Positions 16,014 to 24,918 of a stretch of 46,249 nucleotides of DNA are shown one piece after another. The notes below the pieces were generated by a model. That model made no database searches, was not told the DNA's origin, and was given only the letters and a program-made list of their open reading frames with translations. This DNA is from Flavobacterium columnare NBRC 100251 = ATCC 23463 (GTDB lineage Bacteria > Bacteroidota > Bacteroidia > Flavobacteriales > Flavobacteriaceae): the NCBI RefSeq assembly GCF_002530675.1, contig NZ_PCMX01000060.1:1-46249 (forward strand), read 5' to 3'. Position 1 is the first letter of the stretch. Every line of letters starts with the position of its first letter. The translations under genes and the position numbers were made by a program.

Positions 16014-19000
16014 ATGCACTTAATACCTACCATTCCTGGCGGCTGGAATCCTAATGAGGACGGCGTTTTTTATATAGAACAATCCAAAGGCGATATTCTT
16101 TTTTTATCTGCTGCAGATACGGAAATACATTCTTTAAATACTGCTTATAAGGAATGTATGCAGAGTCTTAATAAACAGGGACTCCCTTCTTTACGAATGA
16201 CTAATCTTACTTATTTAAAACAAGAGTTAACAATAGACAAATATGTTGAAGAAGTAGTAGGAGAATCAAAACTTGTAATATGTAGACTATTAGGAGGTGT
16301 TAGTTATTATCCTTATTTAATAGAATCACTTGAATTAGAATGTCGAAAAAAAAACATTCCTATTCTTTTTTTGTCCGGTTATGATGTACCTGATATTGAA
16401 TTAATGAACCTATCAAATATTGATTTCTCCATTTCAGATTTAGTTTGGAAGTATTTTTGTGCTGGAGGAAAAAACAATTTAATAGAACTATTACGTTTTC
16501 TTTTTCATCATTTTTTTGGAGCAAAAGAATTGGTTTATAAAGAACCTCAACGTATACCTGATTTATTTTTGTACGATTTAAAAACAGGTATATTAACTAA
16601 AGAGCAAGCTTCTAATTGTGTATTTAACACCATAATCTTAGTCTATAAATCACATTATTTAGCCGATAATTTAGAGCCTGTCTATGCTATTTATAAACAA
16701 TTACAACAAAAAAACATATTCCCGATTATTGCTTTTGTTAATAATCTAAGAGACAAAAATACAACTGATGAATTATATGAATTACTAACTCAATCTAAAA
16801 ATTGTCAGTTAAGTTCGATTATTAACACCACTAGTTTTTCAATAAAAAACGTAACAGAAAATGACAATGGCTTTATTTTTCAAAAATTAAACATACCTGT
16901 TATTCAAGCCATTTTTGCTTCTTGTACTAAAACTATTTGGGACAATAATTTATTTGGCTTACCTCCTACTGATGTAGCCATAAATGCTGCATTACCTGAA
17001 TTAGATGGGCGAATCATTACTACAGCTATTTCTTTTAAAACCCCTTTAGGTAAAGATGCTATTACTGATTCAGATATTTTGAAATATGAAACACATCCAG
17101 AGGGAGTCGATTTTGTAGTGGATTTTGCAATTCGTTGGTATAAATTACAAAATATAATAAATTCAGAAAAAAAAGTGGCTCTAATCATGCCTAATTATCC
17201 CAATAAAGACAGTCGTTTGGCTAACGGGGTTGGACTTGACACGCCAGAAAGCATGGTAAGAATTATACAAGCTCTTAAAGAAAATGGATATGATTTAGGT
17301 AACTTTATTCCTAATTCGAGTAACGAATTAATTCAATTGATTACACACTATATAACGAATGATATAGATACCACACAAGCTCGTCCGTTTCAGGTTTCAT
17401 TAAAATTAGAAGATTTTTATAAAAAATACGAATCTCTTTCCCCCTATTTTAAAACACAACTTGAAAAACAATGGGGAAAACCAGAGGATTCTCCATTTTG
17501 TAGTAATGGACAGTTTGCTATTGCAGGTTTTTTATTAGGAACTATTTTTGTGAGTATTCAACCTGCAAGAGGCTATAATCAAGATGAAAAAGCCATTTAT
17601 CATTCACCTGATTTACCTCCAACGTATAATTATTTAGCATATTATTTTTGGGTAAATCATATTTTTCAAGCAGATGCTATTGTACACGTTGGGAAACATG
17701 GAAACTTAGAATGGTTACCAGGCAAAAGTATTGCCTTGAGTAAAGAAAGTTGTTATCCAAGACTGTTATTAGAAGCTATTCCTCATTTTTATCCCTTTAT
17801 TGTTAATGATCCTGGCGAAGGAACACAAGCCAAACGAAGAAACCAAGCTGTAATTTTAGATCATCTCATTCCTCCTATGACACGTGCTGAAAATTATGGC
17901 GTTTTAACAAGATTAGAACATCTTATAGATGAATATTACGAAGCTTTTACACTGGATAATAAACGTACTGCATTACTAAAAAAGCAAATTAAAGCTTTAG
18001 TTCAAGAAGCACATTTAGACACTGACTTAAAAACTTCTGTAGATGACATAGATCAATTATTAGTAAAACTAGATGGCTATTTATGTGATTTAAAAGAAGC
18101 ACAAATTAGAGATGGTTTACATATTTTTGGGGAAGTTCCTAAAAATAATCAATTGTTAGATTTGCTTATTGCCCTACATCGTTTGCCTTCAGGAACAACA
18201 AAAGGTATAACCCAAGCTTTAGCTATTGATTTAGAATTAGATTTTAATCCTTTAGAATGCAATTATGCGGATTCTTTTAAAAAAGAAATTCATCAAGTAC
18301 ATTGCAGAACTATTGGAGATGCTATAGAACAACTAGAATTAATTTCACGTACTTATCTATCGCAATTTTTATTAGATAGAAAAAAAACAGGATATTTACA
18401 TTTTGATGAAGTCCTTCAATTTATAATTAATACTACCTATCCTAAAATTCAACAAACGACTAATGAAATTACTAATTTAATAACAGGATTAAATGGCAAA
18501 TACGTTCCTTCTGGAAGCTCAGGAGCTCCTACAAGAGGCCGTTTAGACGTATTGCCCACTGGTAGAAATTTTTATTCAGTAGATGTACGTACCATTCCTT
18601 CACCAACAGCGTATACATTAGGCGTAAAAAGTGCCCATTTAATTATTGAACGCTACCTCCAAGAAAACGGGGAATATCCAGAAACAATAGGACTCTCGGT
18701 TTGGGGAACTTCTACCATGCGAACAGGAGGAGATGATATTGCACAAGCCTTTTCTTTAATGGGGGTTAAACCTATTTGGGAAGGAGCTAACAGAAGAGTT
18801 ATTGATTTCGAAATTATTTCACCTTTGATACTCAAACGACCAAGAGTAGATGTAATACTTCGTATTTCTGGCTTTTTTAGAGATGCCTTTCCTGATGTAA
18901 TTTCGTTATTTAATAAGGCCGTTGAACGACTAGCACACTTAGATGAAGATCCTGAAATAAATCCTATTAGAAAACGTTTTTTAAAAGAAAAAGAAGAGTG

Positions 19001-19748
19001 GATAACAAAAGGAATTACTCATGATAAAGCTCATAAAAGAGCCTTATTTCGTGTGTTTGGATCTAAACCTGGGGCATACGGAGCAGGATTACAAGCTGTT
19101 ATTGATGAAAAAAACTGGCAAACTAAAGAAGATTTGGCAAAAGTATATATGCAATGGAGCGGTTATGCTTATGGTAGCGACAGAATAGGAGAATCAGCTC
19201 ATGAAGTTTTTGAACAACGCTTATCTGATATTCAAATTGTAATGCACAATCAAGATAATAGAGAACATGACCTTTTAGATTCTGATGATTATTATCAGTT
19301 TCAAGGTGGTTTGACTAATGCCGTACAAACAATTAGTGGCAAGCAACCAAAGGTCTATTTTGGAGATCATTCGCGTCCTGATAATCCAAAAGTCAAAACG
19401 CTTAAAGAAGAATTACTAAAAGTATATCGTTCACGTGTCATAAATCCAAAATGGATTGAAGGTGTAAAACGACATGGTTATAAAGGTGCTTTTGAAATGG
19501 CTGCAACAATGGACTATCTCTTTGCCTATGATGCTACTACTGATATGATTGACGATTTCATGTACGAAGGAATTACACAAGAATATTTATTTAATCCCGA
19601 AAATAAAGAATTTATAGAAAAAGCAAATCCATGGGCTCTAAAAGATATGACTGAACGAATGTTAGAAGCTATTCAACGAGGTATGTGGAAAGATCCCAAA
19701 CCGGAAACGCTTGAAAAACTACAACATCTTTTTATAGATACAGAATAA
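16014..19748 (+). CDS. cobN: Cobaltochelatase subunit CobN
   Basis: A 1244-residue large subunit of the ATP-dependent cobaltochelatase, which inserts Co2+ into hydrogenobyrinic acid a,c-diamide. It begins HLIPTIPGGWNPNEDG. The CobN/BchH core is seen in VHVGKHGNLEWLPGKS, IPPMTRAENYG, SGSSGAPTRGRLDVLPTGRN, and GLSVWGTSTMRTGGDD. The length is close to other CobN proteins (about 1200-1300). Its partner AAA+ and VWA functions are in the fused protein at 20623-22308, on the other strand. CobN resembles magnesium-chelatase BchH, but the surrounding cobalamin genes decide for cobalt. Confidence 0.93.
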   Translation: MHLIPTIPGGWNPNEDGVFYIEQSKGDILFLSAADTEIHSLNTAYKECMQSLNKQGLPSLRMTNLTYLKQELTIDKYVEEVVGESKLVICRLLGGVSYYPYLIESLELECRKKNIPILFLSGYDVPDIELMNLSNIDFSISDLVWKYFCAGGKNNLIELLRFLFHHFFGAKELVYKEPQRIPDLFLYDLKTGILTKEQASNCVFNTIILVYKSHYLADNLEPVYAIYKQLQQKNIFPIIAFVNNLRDKNTTDELYELLTQSKNCQLSSIINTTSFSIKNVTENDNGFIFQKLNIPVIQAIFASCTKTIWDNNLFGLPPTDVAINAALPELDGRIITTAISFKTPLGKDAITDSDILKYETHPEGVDFVVDFAIRWYKLQNIINSEKKVALIMPNYPNKDSRLANGVGLDTPESMVRIIQALKENGYDLGNFIPNSSNELIQLITHYITNDIDTTQARPFQVSLKLEDFYKKYESLSPYFKTQLEKQWGKPEDSPFCSNGQFAIAGFLLGTIFVSIQPARGYNQDEKAIYHSPDLPPTYNYLAYYFWVNHIFQADAIVHVGKHGNLEWLPGKSIALSKESCYPRLLLEAIPHFYPFIVNDPGEGTQAKRRNQAVILDHLIPPMTRAENYGVLTRLEHLIDEYYEAFTLDNKRTALLKKQIKALVQEAHLDTDLKTSVDDIDQLLVKLDGYLCDLKEAQIRDGLHIFGEVPKNNQLLDLLIALHRLPSGTTKGITQALAIDLELDFNPLECNYADSFKKEIHQVHCRTIGDAIEQLELISRTYLSQFLLDRKKTGYLHFDEVLQFIINTTYPKIQQTTNEITNLITGLNGKYVPSGSSGAPTRGRLDVLPTGRNFYSVDVRTIPSPTAYTLGVKSAHLIIERYLQENGEYPETIGLSVWGTSTMRTGGDDIAQAFSLMGVKPIWEGANRRVIDFEIISPLILKRPRVDVILRISGFFRDAFPDVISLFNKAVERLAHLDEDPEINPIRKRFLKEKEEWITKGITHDKAHKRALFRVFGSKPGAYGAGLQAVIDEKNWQTKEDLAKVYMQWSGYAYGSDRIGESAHEVFEQRLSDIQIVMHNQDNREHDLLDSDDYYQFQGGLTNAVQTISGKQPKVYFGDHSRPDNPKVKTLKEELLKVYRSRVINPKWIEGVKRHGYKGAFEMAATMDYLFAYDATTDMIDDFMYEGITQEYLFNPENKEFIEKANPWALKDMTERMLEAIQRGMWKDPKPETLEKLQHLFIDTE

Positions 19749-19820
19749 GATTTTTTTCTGAAGGTTTAATTTTAGAAACTCTTAAAAAACGAATTGAACA
19801 GCCAAAGTAAATCTCACAAA

Positions 19821-19885
19821 GCGAGTCACGCAATGTAATTCAAATGTAAAACATTATATCTTTTTGAATTAGATTATGTGACCGC
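19821..19885. terminator. Imperfect long hairpin between convergent cobN and pduO
   Basis: GTCACGCAATGTAATTCAAA (19824-19843) and the complement of 19863-19882 agree at 17 of 20 positions, around a 19-base loop. GCG/CGC just outside extends the stem. It lies midway in the 263-bp gap between converging genes. There is no strong T-run, so its use as a bidirectional terminator is only likely. No gene is seen in the gap. Confidence 0.4.
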
Positions 19886-20011
19886 TCTCCTTTGGAAGTA
19901 ACAAACGAAAGGCTAAATTCTAACTTTTTAAATACTCCCAATGCCCCCACTAAAAAAACCAAATAAACAGGATCCTTTTTTAGCAGTTTCACTATAATAA
20001 TCTTATTTATT

Positions 20012-20590
20012 TTATTCAGGTTGTTTTTTTCTTTTATATAAGAATAACTGCCACTTTTCTTCTGCTACTCCCGCTTTGTCCATTTCTGCACGCCCTAGAA
20101 TAAAAAATAAATCAGAAAGTCTATTGATATAAGCCGGAATATAATCATCTACCTCATCTTCTTTCATTAAACTTACTAATAATCGTTCGCCACGACGTAT
20201 TTGTGTACGCACTACATGGCATAGAGCTGAAATTTCATTTCCACCAGGAAGTAAAAAATAATCCGATTTAGTAGTCATTGCTGCTTCTAATTCATCAATC
20301 CATGCTTCACAAAAAGAGGGTCCATCTTCTGGTTTTGGATTAGGATTGACTTTTTTACAGTCAGATGGACGTGCTAAATGAGACATCATGTCCATCATGT
20401 CCTTCTGAATTTTATGCAAATTAATTTGCCATTCGTGTGTAACTCCTAATTTGGCACGTAATAATCCTATTGTAGAATTTACTTCATCTAATGTTCCATA
20501 ACAATCTACACGAACATCATCTTTATAAACACGACTTCCACCAAATAATCCTGTTTTACCTGTATCTCCTTTTTTAGTATATATCTTCAT
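20012..20590 (-). CDS. pduO: PduO-type ATP:cob(I)alamin adenosyltransferase
   Basis: 192 residues. The N-terminal ATP-binding signature is YTKKGDTGKTGLFGGSRVYKDD, followed by YGTLDEVNSTIG. The C-terminal active-site helix is RTQIRRGERLLVSL, then YINRLSDLFFILGR. It attaches the 5'-deoxyadenosyl group to the reduced corrinoid cobalt, forming adenosylcob(III)yrinic acid diamide or related adenosylcorrinoid. It is the last gene of the riboswitch operon, 32 bases after chlI-chlD. Confidence 0.93.
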   Translation of the reverse strand: MKIYTKKGDTGKTGLFGGSRVYKDDVRVDCYGTLDEVNSTIGLLRAKLGVTHEWQINLHKIQKDMMDMMSHLARPSDCKKVNPNPKPEDGPSFCEAWIDELEAAMTTKSDYFLLPGGNEISALCHVVRTQIRRGERLLVSLMKEDEVDDYIPAYINRLSDLFFILGRAEMDKAGVAEEKWQLFLYKRKKQPE

Positions 20591-20622
20591 CTTTTTGTTT
20601 TTTTTCTGATTTTCTATAATTT

Positions 20623-22308
20623 TTAATAAACAAAGGTTTGGTAATTTACGCTCATTTCATTAGCTAATTTTTTGGCTAATGCTAACTTTACAAAACCTTT
20701 TTCGGTATCTATTATTGTTGTATTCTTGTTCATTTTTAGATAGGTTTTAAAATATGAAACCGCTTCTGCAAATGGGTTTTGTGTTTTTCCTTGATTTATT
20801 TTACCATCTGTTATTATATATAAAAGAGTTTTTTCTTTTGTTTTTTTAGACTTTATAAGTTGTTGTACTAACTGTAAGCCTGCTTTTAAATTTGTTTTCC
20901 CCCCAGATCGTAGATCTTGTATTTCTGCAATAAAGGTTTCTATATTTTGTGTAAGTTTTAAAACAATTGTAGCCGTACCATTTTGTAATGCCACAGCTGA
21001 AAGAACTATTTTTTTATTCTGAAATTTATGGACTGTTTCTGAAATTAATCCTTTTATAAAAGAAATTTGTTGATCTTTAATCATTGAGCTACTGGAATCA
21101 ATCAGAAATACTAAATGTATTTTAGATTCAGAGATAGCTTTCTTGTAATAAATTTTAAACTTTTGAGTAGTTAAATATTTTTTAACTGTATTTACTATAT
21201 TTATACTTATTGCGTTTTTTTTAAAAATATTATAACTCTCTTTTTGATTGGTTTGAGAATTAAAAACGGTTCTCTTTTGAGATTCTTTTTGGGGAATCTG
21301 AATTTTTAAAAACTGATCTGTACTTGTAGCTTGTAACAAATAGTCATTTAAACCTTTACTTCCATTTTTATTTAGGTTATCCTCCTTTTTATGATTATTT
21401 TCTTCTGTATTTGTTTTTGTTTGATCATTTTCAGGAAAATGTTTCCCTCTATGATTTAGAACTAAAGGGGCTATTTTTTCTAAATGTACAGATGTTACTT
21501 CCGTACAATTCTTAAAAGCGGCATAAGCACGACTGGCTTTCATGAGTAAAATATCAGCACGTAATCCTTCTACTTGATAAGCTATACATTTTTCCGCAAT
21601 CGTTTCTCTGATTTCTTCCGAGAGATGAATATTTGAAAGTTGTTTTCTAGCACTTGTAATTTGGTTGGCTAATTGTTTTTCTTGATCTTCAAATTCATGA
21701 TAGAATTCGTTTGAATCTAAATCAAATTTCAAACGACGATTTACAATTTCCATTCGAATTTTTTTATCTGTAGGTGTTTTTATAGTAACTGCTAACCCAA
21801 AACGGTCGAGTAATTGCGGACGCAAATCGCCCTCTTCTGGATTCATAGTGCCTACTAAGCAAAATCTACTATCAAGCCACTGTGAAATAGAATCTCGTTC
21901 TAAAAAATACCCACCACTTGAAGAAGCATCTAATAGCACATCCATTAAATAATCATTCAACAAATTTACTTCATCAATATATAAAATACCTTGATGAGCT
22001 TTGGATAGTAATCCTTTTTGTACTTCTAATCTTTTTTCGTTAATGAGAGTTTCTAATTGAATAGAACCTAAAACACGATCTTCTGTAGCTCCTATTGGTA
22101 GATTGACAAAAGGAAAATGGGGTTCAATATTTTTCATTAAACCTTGTAAAGCACGAACAGTGGTTGTTTTACCTGTTCCTTTATCTCCTTGAACCAAAAC
22201 GCCTCCTAATGAGGGATCAATCATACATAAGAGTAAAGTCAATTTAAAATCATCTTGTGCAGAGATAGCTGTAAAAGGGAAACTTTTTTGCTCCATACTA
22301 TTAACCAT
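20623..22308 (-). CDS. Fused ChlI/BchI-type AAA+ ATPase and VWA (ChlD-like) chelatase subunit
   Basis: 561 residues. The AAA+ part (about 1-270) has Walker A GDKGTGKTTTVRAL, Walker B ILYIDEVNLL and the sensor region GTMNPEEGDLRPQLLDRFG. A polar, low-complexity linker follows (about 290-385). The C-terminal VWA domain has an intact MIDAS: DSSSS in VFLIDSSSSM, Thr in GGKTNL and Asp in ITDGK. In magnesium and cobalt chelatases these are separate motor and scaffold subunits; here one protein would drive CobN. An ATG at 22296 (MEQKSFPFTA) may be the true start and avoids overlap with the preceding gene. Confidence 0.9.
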   Translation of the reverse strand: MVNSMEQKSFPFTAISAQDDFKLTLLLCMIDPSLGGVLVQGDKGTGKTTTVRALQGLMKNIEPHFPFVNLPIGATEDRVLGSIQLETLINEKRLEVQKGLLSKAHQGILYIDEVNLLNDYLMDVLLDASSSGGYFLERDSISQWLDSRFCLVGTMNPEEGDLRPQLLDRFGLAVTIKTPTDKKIRMEIVNRRLKFDLDSNEFYHEFEDQEKQLANQITSARKQLSNIHLSEEIRETIAEKCIAYQVEGLRADILLMKASRAYAAFKNCTEVTSVHLEKIAPLVLNHRGKHFPENDQTKTNTEENNHKKEDNLNKNGSKGLNDYLLQATSTDQFLKIQIPQKESQKRTVFNSQTNQKESYNIFKKNAISINIVNTVKKYLTTQKFKIYYKKAISESKIHLVFLIDSSSSMIKDQQISFIKGLISETVHKFQNKKIVLSAVALQNGTATIVLKLTQNIETFIAEIQDLRSGGKTNLKAGLQLVQQLIKSKKTKEKTLLYIITDGKINQGKTQNPFAEAVSYFKTYLKMNKNTTIIDTEKGFVKLALAKKLANEMSVNYQTFVY

Positions 22309-22999
22309 TTATAGCGTTGTAAATCCAAAGAAATCCGATAAAAATAGAAAAAATACCTACAATAGCATTCATTATTTTGAAAGCTATTTGATTTCTTTCA
22401 ATAAAACGAGACACAGAAAAGGTCAGAACACAACTGTAGGTAGTCATTGCAATAATAATTCCTATACTTTGTAAAATAATAATTCCTATTGCTGTATACG
22501 AATCCTTAGATGCCATAACTAAGGCAATAGAACAGGCACCTCCTGTACCGGCTAATCCGTGTAACATTCCTACCCAAAAAGTACGACTTAATAAATTCAT
22601 AGAAATTTCTTCGCCTTGTTTACCATGTATATGTAAAACATTGGTAGTATGCTCATGATCAGGAATAGCTCTATGGTCAGCCATTATTTTTTTGAGTTCG
22701 TGATTACGACGAATAGCTGATATGCCTAGCCAAATCATTACAGGTCCTACTAGTATTTCAGCATAAGTAGAAAGATTAAGTGGTAAAGTAGATTTTAACA
22801 ATAGAGCAAAGGCACTAAATAGTAATAAAGATACGGAATGTCCCATAGCCCATTGGGAGGAACGCCATAGGAGTTTTCCTAGACCTATTTTGTTATTTTT
22901 TCGTTCTGATGCTAATACAGAAACTGCTACCATGTGATCGGGTTCAAAAGAGTGTTGTATACCTAATAAAAGTGAATCTGTAAATAAATAGCCTATCAT
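22301..22999 (-). CDS. UreH/NicO-family nickel/cobalt transporter
   Basis: A 232-residue integral membrane protein with about six helices. Helix I carries the metal motif HX4DH in IQHSFEPDHMVAVS; later segments QWAMGHSVSLLLF and GMLHGLAGTGGA carry further His typical of this family. A short cytoplasmic loop contains a His cluster (DHEHTTNVLHIHG). Placed in a riboswitch-controlled cobalamin operon next to the cobaltochelatase motor, it most likely imports Co2+. It differs in sequence from the NiCoT protein at 33318-34118 in the same operon. Confidence 0.82.
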   Translation of the reverse strand: MIGYLFTDSLLLGIQHSFEPDHMVAVSVLASERKNNKIGLGKLLWRSSQWAMGHSVSLLLFSAFALLLKSTLPLNLSTYAEILVGPVMIWLGISAIRRNHELKKIMADHRAIPDHEHTTNVLHIHGKQGEEISMNLLSRTFWVGMLHGLAGTGGACSIALVMASKDSYTAIGIIILQSIGIIIAMTTYSCVLTFSVSRFIERNQIAFKIMNAIVGIFSIFIGFLWIYNAING

Positions 23000-23038
23000 T
23001 TTTTTTATTTTTAAAATTATTATTTATTTAATAATGAA

Positions 23039-24124
23039 TTAGTTAAAACCTATTATTTGATCATTTGCATCAATTAAAAGTATATTTAATTCTACATTGG
23101 GAATATGTTGTTTACAAACATTATAACAATGTTGTCTTAGAGAGTAAAAAAAAGGCTCTTCAAGTGTAAAATTAAAAATTTCAGTAAGCCGTCTTGCCAT
23201 ATTTAATTCTAAAACAGGAGTACATTGTTTATCTGTATAACCACAGTTTTTAGCCATTTGATAAATAAACTCCTTATCCCATGTAGATTTTCCACTATGG
23301 GTATCTAGTTCTCCTTGGGCTAATTTAGCTGCTTTGCCTATCATGATTCCAATAGTTACTTTTTTTAATGAAACTGAATTTATTTTTGTTAAGGTATCTC
23401 CAATCCAATTACCATATTGTATAAAGGCAAAATCGGGTAAATTTAAAAATTGCTTTCTTAATAAATTTTCTGATCGTCCTCCTGAATTGATCACAATTTC
23501 TGTACAACCATTAGCTATAGCTACATCTATTCCTTGGGTAATACTGGCAATATAGGCTGAAGAACTAAAGGCTTTTACAATTCCGGTTGTTCCTAAAATT
23601 GAAATTCCGTTTAAAATACCAATTCTTGAATTGAGTGTTTTTCGAGCAATTTCTTCTCCTTTTTCTACAAAAACTTCAACATTTACACCTTTATTGCATT
23701 GAAATTTATGTTTTATAAAATTAAGGGTATCTGTAATCATCTTTCTTGGAATAGGATTAATAGCTGGTTCTCCAACTGCAATGGCTAATCCTGGTAAGGT
23801 AACTACTCCTACCCCTTTACCTTGTAAAAAATGAATTTCTTTTGTTTCATTTAATGAAATGGTACAACCAATAGTGGCACCGTGTGTAACATCAGGATCA
23901 TCTCCTGCATCTTTAATGGTAGTACAAGTTGCATAGTCTGAATTAAAAATAGAAGATGTCATTTTAAATACTACCTTTTCGCCTAAGGGCAAGGTAATTT
24001 CTATTTCTGTAATTTCTCTTTGTTCCAAAAGGCTTATAAAGGCTGCTTTAGCACAGGCAGTAGCACAAGCACCTGTTGTATAACCATGGCGTAAAGGTCC
24101 TTTAGGTATTGGAATTAAAGACAT
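23039..24124 (-). CDS. cbiD: Cobalt-precorrin-5B (C1)-methyltransferase CbiD
   Basis: 361 residues, the normal CbiD length. It opens GPLRHGYTTGACATACAKAA, the family hallmark, followed by IKDAGDDPDVTHGATIG. Late motifs include MIGKAAKLAQGELDTHSGKS. It methylates C1 of cobalt-precorrin-5B using S-adenosylmethionine. CbiD is a marker of the early-cobalt (anaerobic) route, in contrast to CobF of the aerobic route, which is absent here. It lies 3 bases downstream of the cobK-type reductase. Confidence 0.94.
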   Translation of the reverse strand: MSLIPIPKGPLRHGYTTGACATACAKAAFISLLEQREITEIEITLPLGEKVVFKMTSSIFNSDYATCTTIKDAGDDPDVTHGATIGCTISLNETKEIHFLQGKGVGVVTLPGLAIAVGEPAINPIPRKMITDTLNFIKHKFQCNKGVNVEVFVEKGEEIARKTLNSRIGILNGISILGTTGIVKAFSSSAYIASITQGIDVAIANGCTEIVINSGGRSENLLRKQFLNLPDFAFIQYGNWIGDTLTKINSVSLKKVTIGIMIGKAAKLAQGELDTHSGKSTWDKEFIYQMAKNCGYTDKQCTPVLELNMARRLTEIFNFTLEEPFFYSLRQHCYNVCKQHIPNVELNILLIDANDQIIGFN

Positions 24125-24127
24125 TTT

Positions 24128-24886
24128 TTATTTTATTAAACTTATAGCATTAAACAAATCTATTTCATTTGAAACGAGTAAAAAACTATTAGGCAAAGGT
24201 TTTCTTTGAATAATAATAATTGGAATATTGTTTCTTTTTGCTGCTTCTATCTTTGTTGATAAAAAACCAGATTCACCACTTTCTTTGGTAATAATAGCAT
24301 CGCAACTGTATTTTTTTATGGTGTTAATTTCATGATTTAAATCATTACTTGGATATTCCATAATTATTTTTTTTGTTGGAAAACCTGCTTTTTCTGCTAT
24401 TATTATTGAATTTTTTCGAGGCAAAATTCTAAAATAAGTAGAATGTTTTTCCCAATAAGGTTTTAGTTTTTCTATGGTTTGTACTCCTGTTAGTGCAAGC
24501 AAATTAGAAAAAGTGCCGCCCATCAAATAATCAATAGCTTCTTTGTAATTTTTTACATAAATAATCTCTTTAGAAATTATTTTTTCGGGATATTTTCTTT
24601 CAAAACGAATTACTGGAATTGATAAAATTTGACTTGCTTGGGCTATACACTCATGTAATAATTCTGCAAAAGGATGAGAAGCATGAATTATTATTTGAAT
24701 TTTGTTTTTTGTACAAAATTCAACAAGTTCATTAGTTGTGAACGCTCCAAAACGGTAGTTTCCAAATGAGTACTCTTCATCCCATTTGATTTCCGTTTTA
24801 GTAGAGTAAAAGTAAGATAAAGCTTCTTTTTCAAGAAACTTTGCTACTTTTTTCCCTTCTGTAGTACCTCCAAAAACTAATATCAT
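24128..24886 (-). CDS. cobK: Precorrin-6A/cobalt-precorrin-6A reductase
   Basis: 252 residues with the N-terminal dinucleotide motif ILVFGGTTEGKKVAKFL, the family segment IIIHASHPFAELLHE, and LLALTGVQTIEKL with a C-terminal CDAIITKESGESGF. It reduces the macrocycle of (cobalt-)precorrin-6A with a nicotinamide cofactor. It is placed between cbiG-cobM and cbiD, in line with its step. CbiJ is the equivalent name in the anaerobic route, which fits CbiD/CbiG here. Confidence 0.92.
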   Translation of the reverse strand: MILVFGGTTEGKKVAKFLEKEALSYFYSTKTEIKWDEEYSFGNYRFGAFTTNELVEFCTKNKIQIIIHASHPFAELLHECIAQASQILSIPVIRFERKYPEKIISKEIIYVKNYKEAIDYLMGGTFSNLLALTGVQTIEKLKPYWEKHSTYFRILPRKNSIIIAEKAGFPTKKIIMEYPSNDLNHEINTIKKYSCDAIITKESGESGFLSTKIEAAKRNNIPIIIIQRKPLPNSFLLVSNEIDLFNAISLIK

Positions 24887-24918
24887 TTTTTATTTAATTC
24901 AGAATTACAAATATCAGA

